A stretch of DNA of 64,000 nt from Massilia mucilaginosa (GTDB lineage: Bacteria; Pseudomonadota; Gammaproteobacteria; Burkholderiales; Burkholderiaceae_D). Below, piece by piece: positions 16,442-24,232 of the stretch. Position 1 is the first letter of the stretch. Every line of letters begins with the position of its first letter. Location of the stretch: positions 1 to 64,000 of the forward strand of contig NZ_WHJH01000029.1 in the NCBI RefSeq assembly GCF_011682145.1. The letters are read 5' to 3'. The position numbers and the translations under genes are program-made. The notes beneath the pieces are model-generated. The model was not told the DNA's origin, searched no databases, and was given only the letters and a program-made list of their open reading frames with translations.

Positions 16442-16470
16442 ATGGTAGGGATCGACAGATTCGATGTCAA
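16442..16470 (-). promoter_or_regulatory. Promoter of the leader-XRE-hydrolase operon
   Basis: Reading leftward: TTGACA (16470-16465), a 17-bp spacer, then TACCAT (16447-16442). The -35 overlaps operator 2 and operator 1 covers the start region. Confidence 0.7.
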
Positions 16471-16480
16471 GCATGCTTTA
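16467..16480. promoter_or_regulatory. Operator 2 of the XRE operon
   Basis: TCAAGCATGCTTTA differs from operator 1 only at the centre and one outer base. It overlaps the -35 box. The centre-to-centre distance of 40 bp, about four helical turns, would suit two dimers on roughly the same face of the DNA. Confidence 0.6.
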
Positions 16481-16546
16481 CATCTGTTTTTCGCCTCCTG
16501 AAGTCGACTACAATGCGGGTCGTCCAAACGCCGTACCGAGAATGCC

Positions 16547-17785
16547 ATGCCAGAACTTCCTTCCCAAGCCCGCGTCGCCGTCATCGGCGGCGGTCCGGCC
16601 GGCCTGATGGCCGCCGAAGTGTTGAGCCAGGGCGGCGCGGCGGTCGACCTGTACGACGCCATGCCGTCGGTCGGTCGCAAATTCCTTTTGGCGGGCAAGG
16701 GCGGGATGAACATCACGCATTCGGAGCCGGCGCTTGCATTCGGCCAGCGCTATGGGGCGCGCGCCGCCCAGGTGGCGCCGTGGCTGGCCGGCTTCGACGC
16801 GCAGGCGGTGCGCGACTGGATTCACGGCCTCGGCGTGGACACCTTCGTGGGCACCTCCGGTCGCGTGTTCCCGGCCGATATGAAGGCCGCGCCCTTGCTG
16901 CGCGCCTGGCTGCAGCGCCTGCGCGAAGGCGGCGTTCAATTCCACATGCGCCATCGCTGGCTGGGCTGGAACGGCGAAGCGCTGCGCTTCGCCACCCCGG
17001 ACGGCGAGCGTGAAGCGCTCTTCGATGCGGTCATCCTGGCGCTCGGCGGCGCCAGCTGGGCGCGTTTGGGCTCGGACGGCGCCTGGGTGCCGCTGCTGCG
17101 GGAGCGCTCGGTGCCGGTGGCGCCCCTGGCGCCGTCGAACTGCGGTTTCGACACCGACTGGAGCGAGCATTTCAGCAGCCGCCACGCGGGCGCGCCGCTG
17201 ACCACCGTGGCCATTACCGCGCATGGCAGCGACGGTGCGCCGCACAAGCGCCAGGGCCAGTTCGTCATCACCGCCGGCGGCGTCGAAGGCAGTTTGATCT
17301 ACGCCCTGTCGGCCGGCCTGCGCGAGCAGATCGCCGCCAGCGGCAGCGCCACCATCTGGCTCGACCTGGTGCCCGACTTCAGCGCCGGGAAGGTGTTCGA
17401 GGAAGTGACGCGCCCGCGCGGCTCGCGTTCGATGTCGAGCCATCTGCAAAGCCGGCTGGGGATCAAGGGCGTCAAGTCGGGATTGCTGCGCGAATGCCTG
17501 TCGGCGGCCGAATTCGGCGACAGCGCGCGCCTGGCTGCGGCCCTGAAAATGCTGCCGGTCACGCTCAAGCGCGCGCGCCCGATCGACGAGGCGATCAGCA
17601 GCGCCGGCGGGGTGCGTTTCGACGCGCTCGACGCCAACGCCATGCTGCGCGCCGTGCCGGGGGTGTTCGCGGCCGGCGAGATGGTCGACTGGGAAGCGCC
17701 GACCGGCGGCTACCTGCTCACCGCCTGCTTCGCCAGCGGCCGCGCCGCCGGCCTCGGGGCCTTGAACTGGCTCACTCGAAGCTGA
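16547..17785 (+). CDS. BaiN/RdsA-like NAD(P)/FAD-dependent oxidoreductase (TIGR03862-type flavoprotein)
   Basis: A 412-residue flavoprotein of the HI0933/BaiN-like superfamily. It has an N-terminal FAD-binding Rossmann motif (VAVIGGGPAGLMAAEVL) and the family segment SVGRKFLLAGKGGMNITHSE. The second dinucleotide-fold strand is AVILALGGASWARLGSDGAW. A C-terminal FAD contact lies around GVFAAGEMVDWEAPTGGYLL. Members of this superfamily are often of unknown substrate; BaiN reduces bile-acid double bonds in gut bacteria, a role unlikely here. Its 3' end overlaps the convergent DUF2807 gene by 14 bases. Confidence 0.85.
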   Translation: MPELPSQARVAVIGGGPAGLMAAEVLSQGGAAVDLYDAMPSVGRKFLLAGKGGMNITHSEPALAFGQRYGARAAQVAPWLAGFDAQAVRDWIHGLGVDTFVGTSGRVFPADMKAAPLLRAWLQRLREGGVQFHMRHRWLGWNGEALRFATPDGEREALFDAVILALGGASWARLGSDGAWVPLLRERSVPVAPLAPSNCGFDTDWSEHFSSRHAGAPLTTVAITAHGSDGAPHKRQGQFVITAGGVEGSLIYALSAGLREQIAASGSATIWLDLVPDFSAGKVFEEVTRPRGSRSMSSHLQSRLGIKGVKSGLLRECLSAAEFGDSARLAAALKMLPVTLKRARPIDEAISSAGGVRFDALDANAMLRAVPGVFAAGEMVDWEAPTGGYLLTACFASGRAAGLGALNWLTRS

Positions 17786-18578
17786 CGTCGCCCGAGCCGT
17801 TGCGGCTGACGTTGCGCTGCTCGGGGCTGCCGTGCACGCTGATGTCGCCGCTGCCGCGCAGGTTGACCGAGGCGCTCTTGCGGGCCTGGACCACGGCGCT
17901 GCCGGAACCCATCAGGTCGATGGTGACGGTCTCGGCGCTCAGGTGCTCTGCGTCCAGGTCGCCCGACCCCATCTGCGCCACCTTGAACGCCTTGGCCGCG
18001 CCCACCACCGTCATGCTGCCCGAACCGACCACGTTGACATCGACCTTGTCGCTGCTGCCGCCGTTCAGTTCAATGTCGCCGCTGCCTTGCAGGACTGCCT
18101 CGATCTCGCGGTAGCGGCCGTTGAACTTGACGTCGCCGGAGCCGTGCAATTGCAGTTCGAGCTTGTCGCCGCTGAAACCGTTGACGGTGCTGTCGCCGCT
18201 GCCCCGGATGCGCAAGGTGTCGAGCGCGGGCAGCACCAGTACCACTTGCAGCGGCTGCTTGTGGTGCAGCAGCATGCCCTTGGTTTCGATGTTGAGCGTG
18301 CTGCCTTCGCCGACCGTTTCCACATTCCACAGCAGGCGCTGTTCGCCGCGCACGATCAGCGACGGCACCGCGCCCTGGCGCAAGGTCATGTCGATCGGGC
18401 CGCCGAGGTTGATGGTGGTGATGCCGCCCGAAACGGTGCGCGTTTCGCTGGTGACCATGCGGCCCTCGCGATTGCTCGGGCGCGTCGTGCCCTGGGCGCG
18501 CAGCATGCTGTAGAACAGGGCGATCAGCACGAACGCGAGGAGCAGCAGGCCGAAGCCGACTTTGAGTAGTGAGCGCAT
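17772..18578 (-). CDS. DUF2807 (head GIN domain) membrane-anchored repeat protein
   Basis: A 268-residue protein with one N-terminal membrane segment (about 5-25) and an outside domain of the DUF2807 type. The C-terminal half holds about eight evenly spaced repeats built on GSGD or GSGS (RGSGDSTVNG, HGSGDVKFNG, QGSGDIELNG, VGSGSMTVVG, MGSGDLDAEH, RGSGDISVHG, ending NGSGDVSFE). This points to a right-handed beta-helix-like stack. I use the ATG at 18578 with GGAG nine bases upstream. It lies 20 bases after the DUF1700-type gene on the same strand, so the two probably work together at the membrane. Confidence 0.8.
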   Translation of the reverse strand: MRSLLKVGFGLLLLAFVLIALFYSMLRAQGTTRPSNREGRMVTSETRTVSGGITTINLGGPIDMTLRQGAVPSLIVRGEQRLLWNVETVGEGSTLNIETKGMLLHHKQPLQVVLVLPALDTLRIRGSGDSTVNGFSGDKLELQLHGSGDVKFNGRYREIEAVLQGSGDIELNGGSSDKVDVNVVGSGSMTVVGAAKAFKVAQMGSGDLDAEHLSAETVTIDLMGSGSAVVQARKSASVNLRGSGDISVHGSPEQRNVSRNGSGDVSFE

Positions 18579-18598
18579 AAGATTCTCCGGTTCCGCGT

Positions 18599-19540
18599 TC
18601 AGTTGCCCTTGAGCAGGGAAACATTCATGTCGATATAGCGGCGGAAGCCGATCATCGTGTATTTCGTAATGACCAGGCACAGCAGGAAGACGATGATCCC
18701 GGCCAGTACGATGCCCAGCCCGAACAAGGTTTGCGTGGTGCGCGAACCGGGTTCCAGTTCGGTGGTGATGCGCACGCCGCGTCCGGCCGCTTCTTCGGCG
18801 CGGCGCACCACGCTGCGCTTCTCGACCTCGGCGCCGGCCGCGCGTGCCGCCGCCGCTTCCCTGGCGACCCGGCGTACCGCGTCGCCGGCTTCGCGCGCCA
18901 CGCTGGCCGCTTCGCCGCTGCTGGCGATGGCTTCTTCGACCACGTCGCCGGCGTCGAGAATGGCGGCGGCGGTGTCGGCCTCGGCCTCGGCCTCGGTGTG
19001 CTTGACGTCATCGTTATCGATGCGCGCCTGGTGAAAATGCACGCCTTCTTCGCCGATGGAAACGATCACCTGGAGCTTGTCGCGTTCTTCCTCGGACGCG
19101 TTTCTGAGGATCATCTCGCGGAACGGGCCGTCGAGCACCAGTTCGGTGGCGCCCGACAGGCCGCTGGCGGTAATGGCGATGCCGGCCACGTAAAACGCCA
19201 GTCCGGCCGCGTACAGGATCGCCAGGAAGGCGGCGTACACCAGCGCCGGCACCACCATGAAGAGATTGAAGATGGCCAGGCCGGCGATCGACACCAGCAG
19301 GCGCAGCAGGTTGGCCGGGTTCTTCTTTTGCTCGAAAGAATGCATGTGCACGCTGGCGCGCAGGGTCATGGCGATCTTTTTCGGCTCGTCGAGTTCGGCG
19401 GCCACGTCTTCTTCGCTGCGTCCGGCGGCAACGCCGTCGACGAAGCGCTGTTCGTAATAGGCCAGGGTCTTGGCCTGGGTGTCGGCGGAAATGCCCGCCA
19501 TGGCGCGCCGCAGCGCGTCGAGATAGTCGAGTTTGCCCAT
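18599..19540 (-). CDS. DUF1700/HAAS-type membrane protein
   Basis: A 313-residue protein. The N-terminus (MGKLDYLDALRRAMAGISAD, then YEQRFVDGVAAGRSEEDVAAELDEPKKIA) matches the HAAS/DUF1700 cytoplasmic domain that usually partners PadR-type regulators. Two membrane segments follow at about 80-125. Next is a long alanine- and glutamate-rich soluble stretch with coiled-coil character (about 170-260), and a last membrane segment near 280-300. No PadR gene is next to it. A 45-residue hydrophobic peptide gene lies 17 bases upstream and the GSGD-repeat protein follows, suggesting a three-gene envelope operon. Confidence 0.75.
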   Translation of the reverse strand: MGKLDYLDALRRAMAGISADTQAKTLAYYEQRFVDGVAAGRSEEDVAAELDEPKKIAMTLRASVHMHSFEQKKNPANLLRLLVSIAGLAIFNLFMVVPALVYAAFLAILYAAGLAFYVAGIAITASGLSGATELVLDGPFREMILRNASEEERDKLQVIVSIGEEGVHFHQARIDNDDVKHTEAEAEADTAAAILDAGDVVEEAIASSGEAASVAREAGDAVRRVAREAAAARAAGAEVEKRSVVRRAEEAAGRGVRITTELEPGSRTTQTLFGLGIVLAGIIVFLLCLVITKYTMIGFRRYIDMNVSLLKGN

Positions 19541-19557
19541 GATGATCGCCTTGTTGA

Positions 19558-19695
19558 TCAGGAGTGGCTCAGCGCCACGCCCGAATGAAAAATCTGCAAG
19601 TCGCCGCCGAGCAAGTCGGGCATGACGATGACGGCGGTACTCGCGACCACAAAAGCCAGTAAAGCGAGTGCGCGAAGTCCGAGTGCGATGTTCAT
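19558..19695 (-). CDS. 45-residue hydrophobic small protein
   Basis: A frame of 45 codons from the ATG at 19695 to a TGA at 19560-19558. Residues 5-25 (LGLRALALLAFVVASTAVIV) form one convincing membrane segment, followed by a short polar tail ending GVALSHS. It ends 17 bases before the DUF1700-type gene on the same strand. No strong ribosome binding site is visible. No family was recognised. The clean hydrophobic segment and position support a real small membrane protein. Confidence 0.45.
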   Translation of the reverse strand: MNIALGLRALALLAFVVASTAVIVMPDLLGGDLQIFHSGVALSHS

Positions 19696-19819
19696 GTACT
19701 GTCCGTGTAAAAAACCTGTTTCGATAGTGCTACTGTACGAAAACGGACGGTTCAGCTCCAGCGGAATGCGACAGGCTGCACTTTCTGCGCCGCAAACGAC
19801 CGAATCGGGGGATAGCCGT

Positions 19820-21157
19820 TCACTTGCGCTTGCCTGTGAACAGGCGGGCGGCGGCCACGCCGCTGCGCACGGCGGACTCGATGGTGGCCGGGTAGTCGCT
19901 GGCGGTGTAGTCGCCGGCCAGCGCCAGGCGCGCCAGCCCGGTATCGTTGGCCGGACGCGCCAGGCCGGGCGTGCAGGCGAAGGTGGCGCGTTTTTCGCTG
20001 ATCACCTGGACCCAGTCCGGGCGCGCCAGTTCGGGGCGGTTCAAAACAACAGCCAACTGCTCGGCAACGGCCTGGGCCAGCGCCTCGCGTCCCAGTTCCG
20101 AGGCGGCGCCCGAGGCGCTGATGACCACCGAGAACATGCCGGCCTGGGCAGGATCGAGCTGGCCGCGGTCGAACACGAACTGGCCCCAGTGGCCGCTTGC
20201 CGCGTTGTCGCGCAGGGCGTAGAAGGGCAGATCGAGCCGGGTCGCGGCCGGATATTGCAGATAGCAGGTGGTGATCGGTTCGTACTCGAAGTGCCCGAGC
20301 GACGCCGCCAGCTCGGGCGCGCCGGCCTGTTCCAGCAGGGTGGCGGCGGCCGGCGGCGGCGTGGCGATGACCACGGCGTCGAACGCCTCGCTATCGCCAA
20401 GCAGCCAGCGGCCGCCCTGCGACGCGAGCGACGCCACCTTGGCGCCCAGGCGCACCGAGCCGCCCTTGCTGTCGACGAAGGCGGCGGCGGCGACCGGAAA
20501 CAGCGCGCTCAGGTCCAGGCGCGGCAGCAGCATGTCGGAACTGGAACGGCTCGCGCCCAGGCTGTCGCGCAGCACGGCCAGGAACACCTGGGCCGAGGCG
20601 CGTTCGGGCGCGGTGTTGAGCGCGGCCAGGCACAGCGGGCGCCACATCAGTTCGATCAGGCGCTCGGTCTGGTCGTAGCGCTCCAGCAATTCGCTGACGC
20701 TGCAATCGTTGTGCAGGCGCCAGTCCATCCAGCGCGCGGTCGAGGAAAAGCGCGCCAGCGCCATCTTGTCGGCGAACGCCAGGCCGTCGGCGCGCAGCAG
20801 GGCGAGCGCCAGGTGCAGCGGCGCCGGCAGGCGCGGGGCCACGAAATCCATGCCGCCGCTGCCTTTGGGATAGCGCATCTGCAAGGGCAGGTGCAGCATG
20901 GCGGCGCCGGCGTCGATGCCGACCGCGCGCATCAGGCGCAGCGACTCCTTGTAGGCGCCGAGCAAGATGTGCTGGCCGTTGTCGAGCTGGCGGCCTTGCA
21001 CGTCGACCGCGCGCGCCCGTCCGCCGAGCGTGCGGGCCGCTTCGAACAAGGTGACCTTGCAGCCGGCGCGCGCCAGTTCGACGGCCGCGCTGCAACCGGC
21101 CCAGCCGGCGCCGATGACGGCGGCGCTGGCCGGCACGCCGGCCATGGCGTCAGCCAC
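19820..21157 (-). CDS. hpnE: Hydroxysqualene dehydroxylase HpnE
   Basis: An FAD-dependent enzyme that reduces hydroxysqualene to squalene, the last step of the HpnC-HpnD-HpnE route feeding hopanoid synthesis. The 445-residue protein has the N-terminal FAD motif AAVIGAGWAGCSAAVELARA, the amine-oxidase-like GGRARAVDVQGRQLDNGQHI, and the C-terminal LALAGDYTASDYPATIESAV. These are the usual three cofactor contacts of the family. Its start overlaps the end of hpnD by eight bases. Confidence 0.92.
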   Translation of the reverse strand: MADAMAGVPASAAVIGAGWAGCSAAVELARAGCKVTLFEAARTLGGRARAVDVQGRQLDNGQHILLGAYKESLRLMRAVGIDAGAAMLHLPLQMRYPKGSGGMDFVAPRLPAPLHLALALLRADGLAFADKMALARFSSTARWMDWRLHNDCSVSELLERYDQTERLIELMWRPLCLAALNTAPERASAQVFLAVLRDSLGASRSSSDMLLPRLDLSALFPVAAAAFVDSKGGSVRLGAKVASLASQGGRWLLGDSEAFDAVVIATPPPAAATLLEQAGAPELAASLGHFEYEPITTCYLQYPAATRLDLPFYALRDNAASGHWGQFVFDRGQLDPAQAGMFSVVISASGAASELGREALAQAVAEQLAVVLNRPELARPDWVQVISEKRATFACTPGLARPANDTGLARLALAGDYTASDYPATIESAVRSGVAAARLFTGKRK

Positions 21158-21989
21158 GGATGTAGGTCTTCCACGCCAGCCAGAGTTTGCGCAGCGGCGT
21201 GAGCGAGATGCGCTGGTTCAGGACGTGGAACTTGTCGCGCTCGATTTCGTCGAGCACGGTGCGGTAGATGGCCGCCATCATCAGGCCGGGCCGCTGGGCG
21301 CGCCGGTCTTCTTTCGGCAGCAGGGCGAAAGCGTCGTCGTAGACTTTTTGCGCGCGTTCGGTCTGGAAACGCATCAGGTTTTCGAACTTGTCGCTGTGGC
21401 GCGCGTTGAGCAGGTCGGCCGCCGTCACCCCGAACTGTTGCAATTCGTTGACGGGCAGGTAAATACGGCCCTTGCGCGCATCTTCGCCCACATCGCGAAT
21501 GATGTTGGTCAACTGGAACGCCAGGCCCAGCTGTTCGGCGTACTCCAGCGTCTTCGGATTGGTCACGCCGAAAATGCTGGCCGACAAAATGCCGACCACG
21601 CTGGCCACGTGCCAGCAGTAGCGCTTCATGGCCGTGTAGTCGAGGTAGCGGGTCTGGTCGAGGTCCATTTCCATGCCGTCCACGATGGCCTGCATGTGCT
21701 TTTCCTGCAGGCTGTAGACCGCCAGGTGCGGCTGCAAGGCTTGCGTCACCGGGTGCGTGGGCGTGCCGGCGTACATGCTCGCCAGTTCAGTGCGCCACCA
21801 GGCCAGCTTGATGCGCGCGATCGACTGGTCGGTGCATTCGTCGACCGTGTCGTCCACCTCGCGGCAAAAGGCGTACAGCGCGGTAATGGCGCGGCGCCGC
21901 TCCGGCGGCAGGAACAGGAAGCTGTAATAGAAGCTGGAGCCGCTCTGGACGGTCTTTTGTTGGCAGTATTCGTCAGGAGACATGGTCAA
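21150..21989 (-). CDS. hpnD: Presqualene diphosphate synthase HpnD
   Basis: Condenses two farnesyl diphosphates to presqualene diphosphate. The 279-residue protein has the two aspartate-rich motifs of the squalene/phytoene synthase family: FCREVDDTVDECTD near residue 45 and IIRDVGEDARKGRIYLP near residue 165. An intact family serine-tyrosine-aromatic N-terminus is present (SSFYYSFLFLP). A second ATG two codons in (21983) may be the true start. It overlaps hpnE and follows hpnC by about 100 bases. Confidence 0.93.
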   Translation of the reverse strand: MTMSPDEYCQQKTVQSGSSFYYSFLFLPPERRRAITALYAFCREVDDTVDECTDQSIARIKLAWWRTELASMYAGTPTHPVTQALQPHLAVYSLQEKHMQAIVDGMEMDLDQTRYLDYTAMKRYCWHVASVVGILSASIFGVTNPKTLEYAEQLGLAFQLTNIIRDVGEDARKGRIYLPVNELQQFGVTAADLLNARHSDKFENLMRFQTERAQKVYDDAFALLPKEDRRAQRPGLMMAAIYRTVLDEIERDKFHVLNQRISLTPLRKLWLAWKTYIRG

Positions 21990-22092
21990 AAATGCAAGGG
22001 TGTGCGAAGCGAAGCCGCTATTCTATAGCCGATGCGCCCCGGACGAGAGGGGCGATGACGGTTTTTTCGCGGGCAAGGGCAGTTACAGCGGT

Positions 22093-22902
22093 TCACATCC
22101 GCAGCGCGCGCCACAGAATGGCGATCCAGTCAGGCAGTTTGAGCTGCGGGCGCTGGTTGAAGACGTCGTAGTCGGCTTTCTCGATTTCTTCCAGGATGCG
22201 CAGGCCGCCCTGGATCACCAGCCGCAATTCCCAGCCGATGCGGCCCGGCAAACGGCGCGCCAGCGGGGCGCCGCTTTGCATCAGGGCGCGCGCACGCGCC
22301 ACCTCGAAGGCCATCAGCGGGCGCCAGTTGCCGCCGGTATTGTGTTTGTCGAGCTCTTCAGGCGCCACGCCGAAGCGCTGCAAGTCATCCATCGGGATGT
22401 AAATACGGTCTTTTTGACGGTCGATGCCGACATCTTGCAGGAAGTTGATCAGTTGCAGTGCCGAGCAGATGGCGTCGGAATCGCGCACGTTGGCCTCGTC
22501 CACGGCGCCGTACAGCGACAGCATCAGCAAACCGACCGGATTGGCCGAGCGCCGGCAGTAGTCGAGCAGCAGGTCGACGTTCGCATAGCGTTTGGTATCG
22601 ACATCCTGCTTGAAGGCCGAGAGCAAGTCGTAAAATGGTTGCAGCGGCAGCTTGTACTGGGCGATCACTTCGGCCAGGCGGCGGAACAGCGTCTCGCGCT
22701 GGTGCTCGCCGCGGCCGATGGCGTCGAGCGCGGCTTCGTAGGCGGTCAGGGCGCTCAGGCGCTCCGGGCCGCTGGCGTCGCCTTCGTCGGCGATATCGTC
22801 CGCCGTGCGGGCGAAGGCGTAAATCGCTTCGACCGCCGGCACCAGCCGCCTGGGCAGCAAAATCGAGGCAACAGGGAAATTCTCGTAGTGATCGACAGGC
22901 AT
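22093..22902 (-). CDS. hpnC: Hydroxysqualene synthase HpnC
   Basis: Converts presqualene diphosphate to hydroxysqualene. The 269-residue squalene/phytoene-synthase-fold protein has the first aspartate-rich motif in FARTADDIADEGD and the second in LQLINFLQDVGIDRQKDRIY. The opening VDHYENFPVASILLP is characteristic of HpnC rather than HpnD. It is the first gene of the hpnCDE operon. A squalene-hopene cyclase gene is not in the window. Confidence 0.92.
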   Translation of the reverse strand: MPVDHYENFPVASILLPRRLVPAVEAIYAFARTADDIADEGDASGPERLSALTAYEAALDAIGRGEHQRETLFRRLAEVIAQYKLPLQPFYDLLSAFKQDVDTKRYANVDLLLDYCRRSANPVGLLMLSLYGAVDEANVRDSDAICSALQLINFLQDVGIDRQKDRIYIPMDDLQRFGVAPEELDKHNTGGNWRPLMAFEVARARALMQSGAPLARRLPGRIGWELRLVIQGGLRILEEIEKADYDVFNQRPQLKLPDWIAILWRALRM

Positions 22903-22927
22903 GGCTTATTAATGACGCAAAAGTCAT

Positions 22928-22955
22928 TTGCAAATAAAACTTGCAGGATTATAAT
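22928..22955 (+). promoter_or_regulatory. Promoter of the RND efflux operon
   Basis: TTGCAA (22928-22933), a 16-bp spacer and a perfect TATAAT (22950-22955). The -10 lies in the palindrome ATTATAAT, so the same bases could serve a leftward promoter toward hpnC. An AATGAC-GTCATT inverted repeat (22911-22928) adjoins it. Confidence 0.5.
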
Positions 22956-22957
22956 TA

Positions 22958-22977
22958 CTAACCAGAAAGTCAGTTAG
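22958..22977. promoter_or_regulatory. Putative TetR-type operator in front of the RND efflux genes
   Basis: CTAAC and GTTAG arms flank a 10-base centre right after the -10 box of the efflux promoter. Size and position suit a TetR-family repressor such as those guarding RND pumps. No regulator gene is adjacent. Confidence 0.4.
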
Positions 22978-23065
22978 CTCTCAGGGTCGGCGAAGTAAGT
23001 AGTAGCATCCCGACATCATCGCCGTGCCCTCGGGTGGCGCCCACCGCATAGTAAAGGAAAACACC

Positions 23066-24232
23066 GTGTTCCCCGTGAAAAACCTGCGCCAAAGACCTTT
23101 GGCACCGACGACCATTCTCAGCGCCGCCATCATGGCCGCCTTGCTGGCAGCCTGTTCCAAGCCCGTGGAGAAGAAGGAAGACATTCGTCCGGTGCGCGCC
23201 ATCGTGCTCAGCGCCAGCACCGTCGGCGTGAACGCCGAGTTCGCCGGTGAGGTGCGCGCGCGGGTCGAATCGCGTCTCGGGTTCCGGGTGGGCGGCAAGA
23301 TTACCGCGCGCAAGGTCGATGCCGGCACCGTGGTCAAGAAGGGCCAGGTGCTGATGCAGCTCGACCCGCAAGACTTGCAACTGTCGCAGGCCCAGGCCAA
23401 GGCCAACCTGCGCGCCGCCGAAACCGGACGCGACCTGGCCAAGGCCGAGCTCAAGCGCTATCAGGAATTGCGCGTGAAGAATTTTGTCAGCCAGGCTGTG
23501 CTGGACGCCAAGCAATCGGCCTACAGTTCGGCCCAGGCGACGGTCGATGCGGCCCAGGCCGCGTATTTCGGGCAGTCCAACCAGGCCGGCTATGCCACCC
23601 TGGTGTCGGATGTCGATGGCGTGGTCACCGCGGTGGACGCCGAAGTGGGGCAGGTGGTCTCGCCCGGCACGCCGGTGGTGCGCGTGGCCAAGATGGGCGA
23701 GAAGGAAATCGTCATCGGTTTGCCGGAAGACAAGGTCGACCAACTGCGCAAACTCAGCGACGTGACCGTGCGCCTGTGGGCCAACAAGGATGTGGTCATT
23801 CCCGGCAAGGTGCGCGAAGTCTCGCCGGTGGCCGACCCCGCCACCCGTACTTACGCGGTCAAGGTCTCGATTCCCGACAGCGCGGCCGACGTCAAGCTGG
23901 GCATGACCGCGATGGTGCAGTTCGCCAGCACCATGGCCACGCCGCAAATCAAGGTGCCGCTGACCGCCTTGTTCCATGAAAAGAACACCACCTCGGTGTG
24001 GGTGGTCGACAAGGGCGTGGTGCGCATGGTGCCCGTGACCGTGGCCGGCACCTCCGCCAACGATGTGGTGCTGGCCGGTGGCGTGAGCGCCGGGCAGACC
24101 GTGGTGACGGCCGGCGTGAACCTGATCAAGCCGGGCCAGAAAGTGACGATCCTGCCGCCGGATACCTCGTCGAGCGACCCGCTTCCCGCACAGAAGAGCG
24201 CGGCCGCGCCTCAGGTCGAGGTCGCCAAATGA
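23066..24232 (+). CDS. RND efflux periplasmic adaptor (membrane fusion lipoprotein)
   Basis: Bridges the inner-membrane RND pump and an outer-membrane channel. The 388-residue protein has a lipoprotein signal with lipobox LLAACSKP. Next come the barrel-sandwich/lipoyl halves (LGFRVGGKITARKVDAGTVV and VVTAVDAEVGQVVSPGTPVV) around a helical hairpin (DLQLSQAQAKANLRAAETGR). A beta-barrel and membrane-proximal domain complete it. I start it at the GTG at 23066 with AAGGAAA upstream; an ATG at 23024 lacks a ribosome site. Its stop overlaps the pump gene start (ATGA). Confidence 0.9.
   Translation: MFPVKNLRQRPLAPTTILSAAIMAALLAACSKPVEKKEDIRPVRAIVLSASTVGVNAEFAGEVRARVESRLGFRVGGKITARKVDAGTVVKKGQVLMQLDPQDLQLSQAQAKANLRAAETGRDLAKAELKRYQELRVKNFVSQAVLDAKQSAYSSAQATVDAAQAAYFGQSNQAGYATLVSDVDGVVTAVDAEVGQVVSPGTPVVRVAKMGEKEIVIGLPEDKVDQLRKLSDVTVRLWANKDVVIPGKVREVSPVADPATRTYAVKVSIPDSAADVKLGMTAMVQFASTMATPQIKVPLTALFHEKNTTSVWVVDKGVVRMVPVTVAGTSANDVVLAGGVSAGQTVVTAGVNLIKPGQKVTILPPDTSSSDPLPAQKSAAAPQVEVAK

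Noticed and set aside
17772-18300. Regularly spaced short repeats as a possible CRISPR array
   Set aside because: The repeats are in-frame codons for GSGD motifs with diverged bases, not identical direct repeats with unique spacers. No CRISPR array is visible anywhere in the window.
23998-24228. Upstream extension of the RND permease frame
   Set aside because: It runs through the adaptor coding sequence in another frame and lacks membrane-protein character. The ATG at 24229 gives the normal N-terminal membrane helix.
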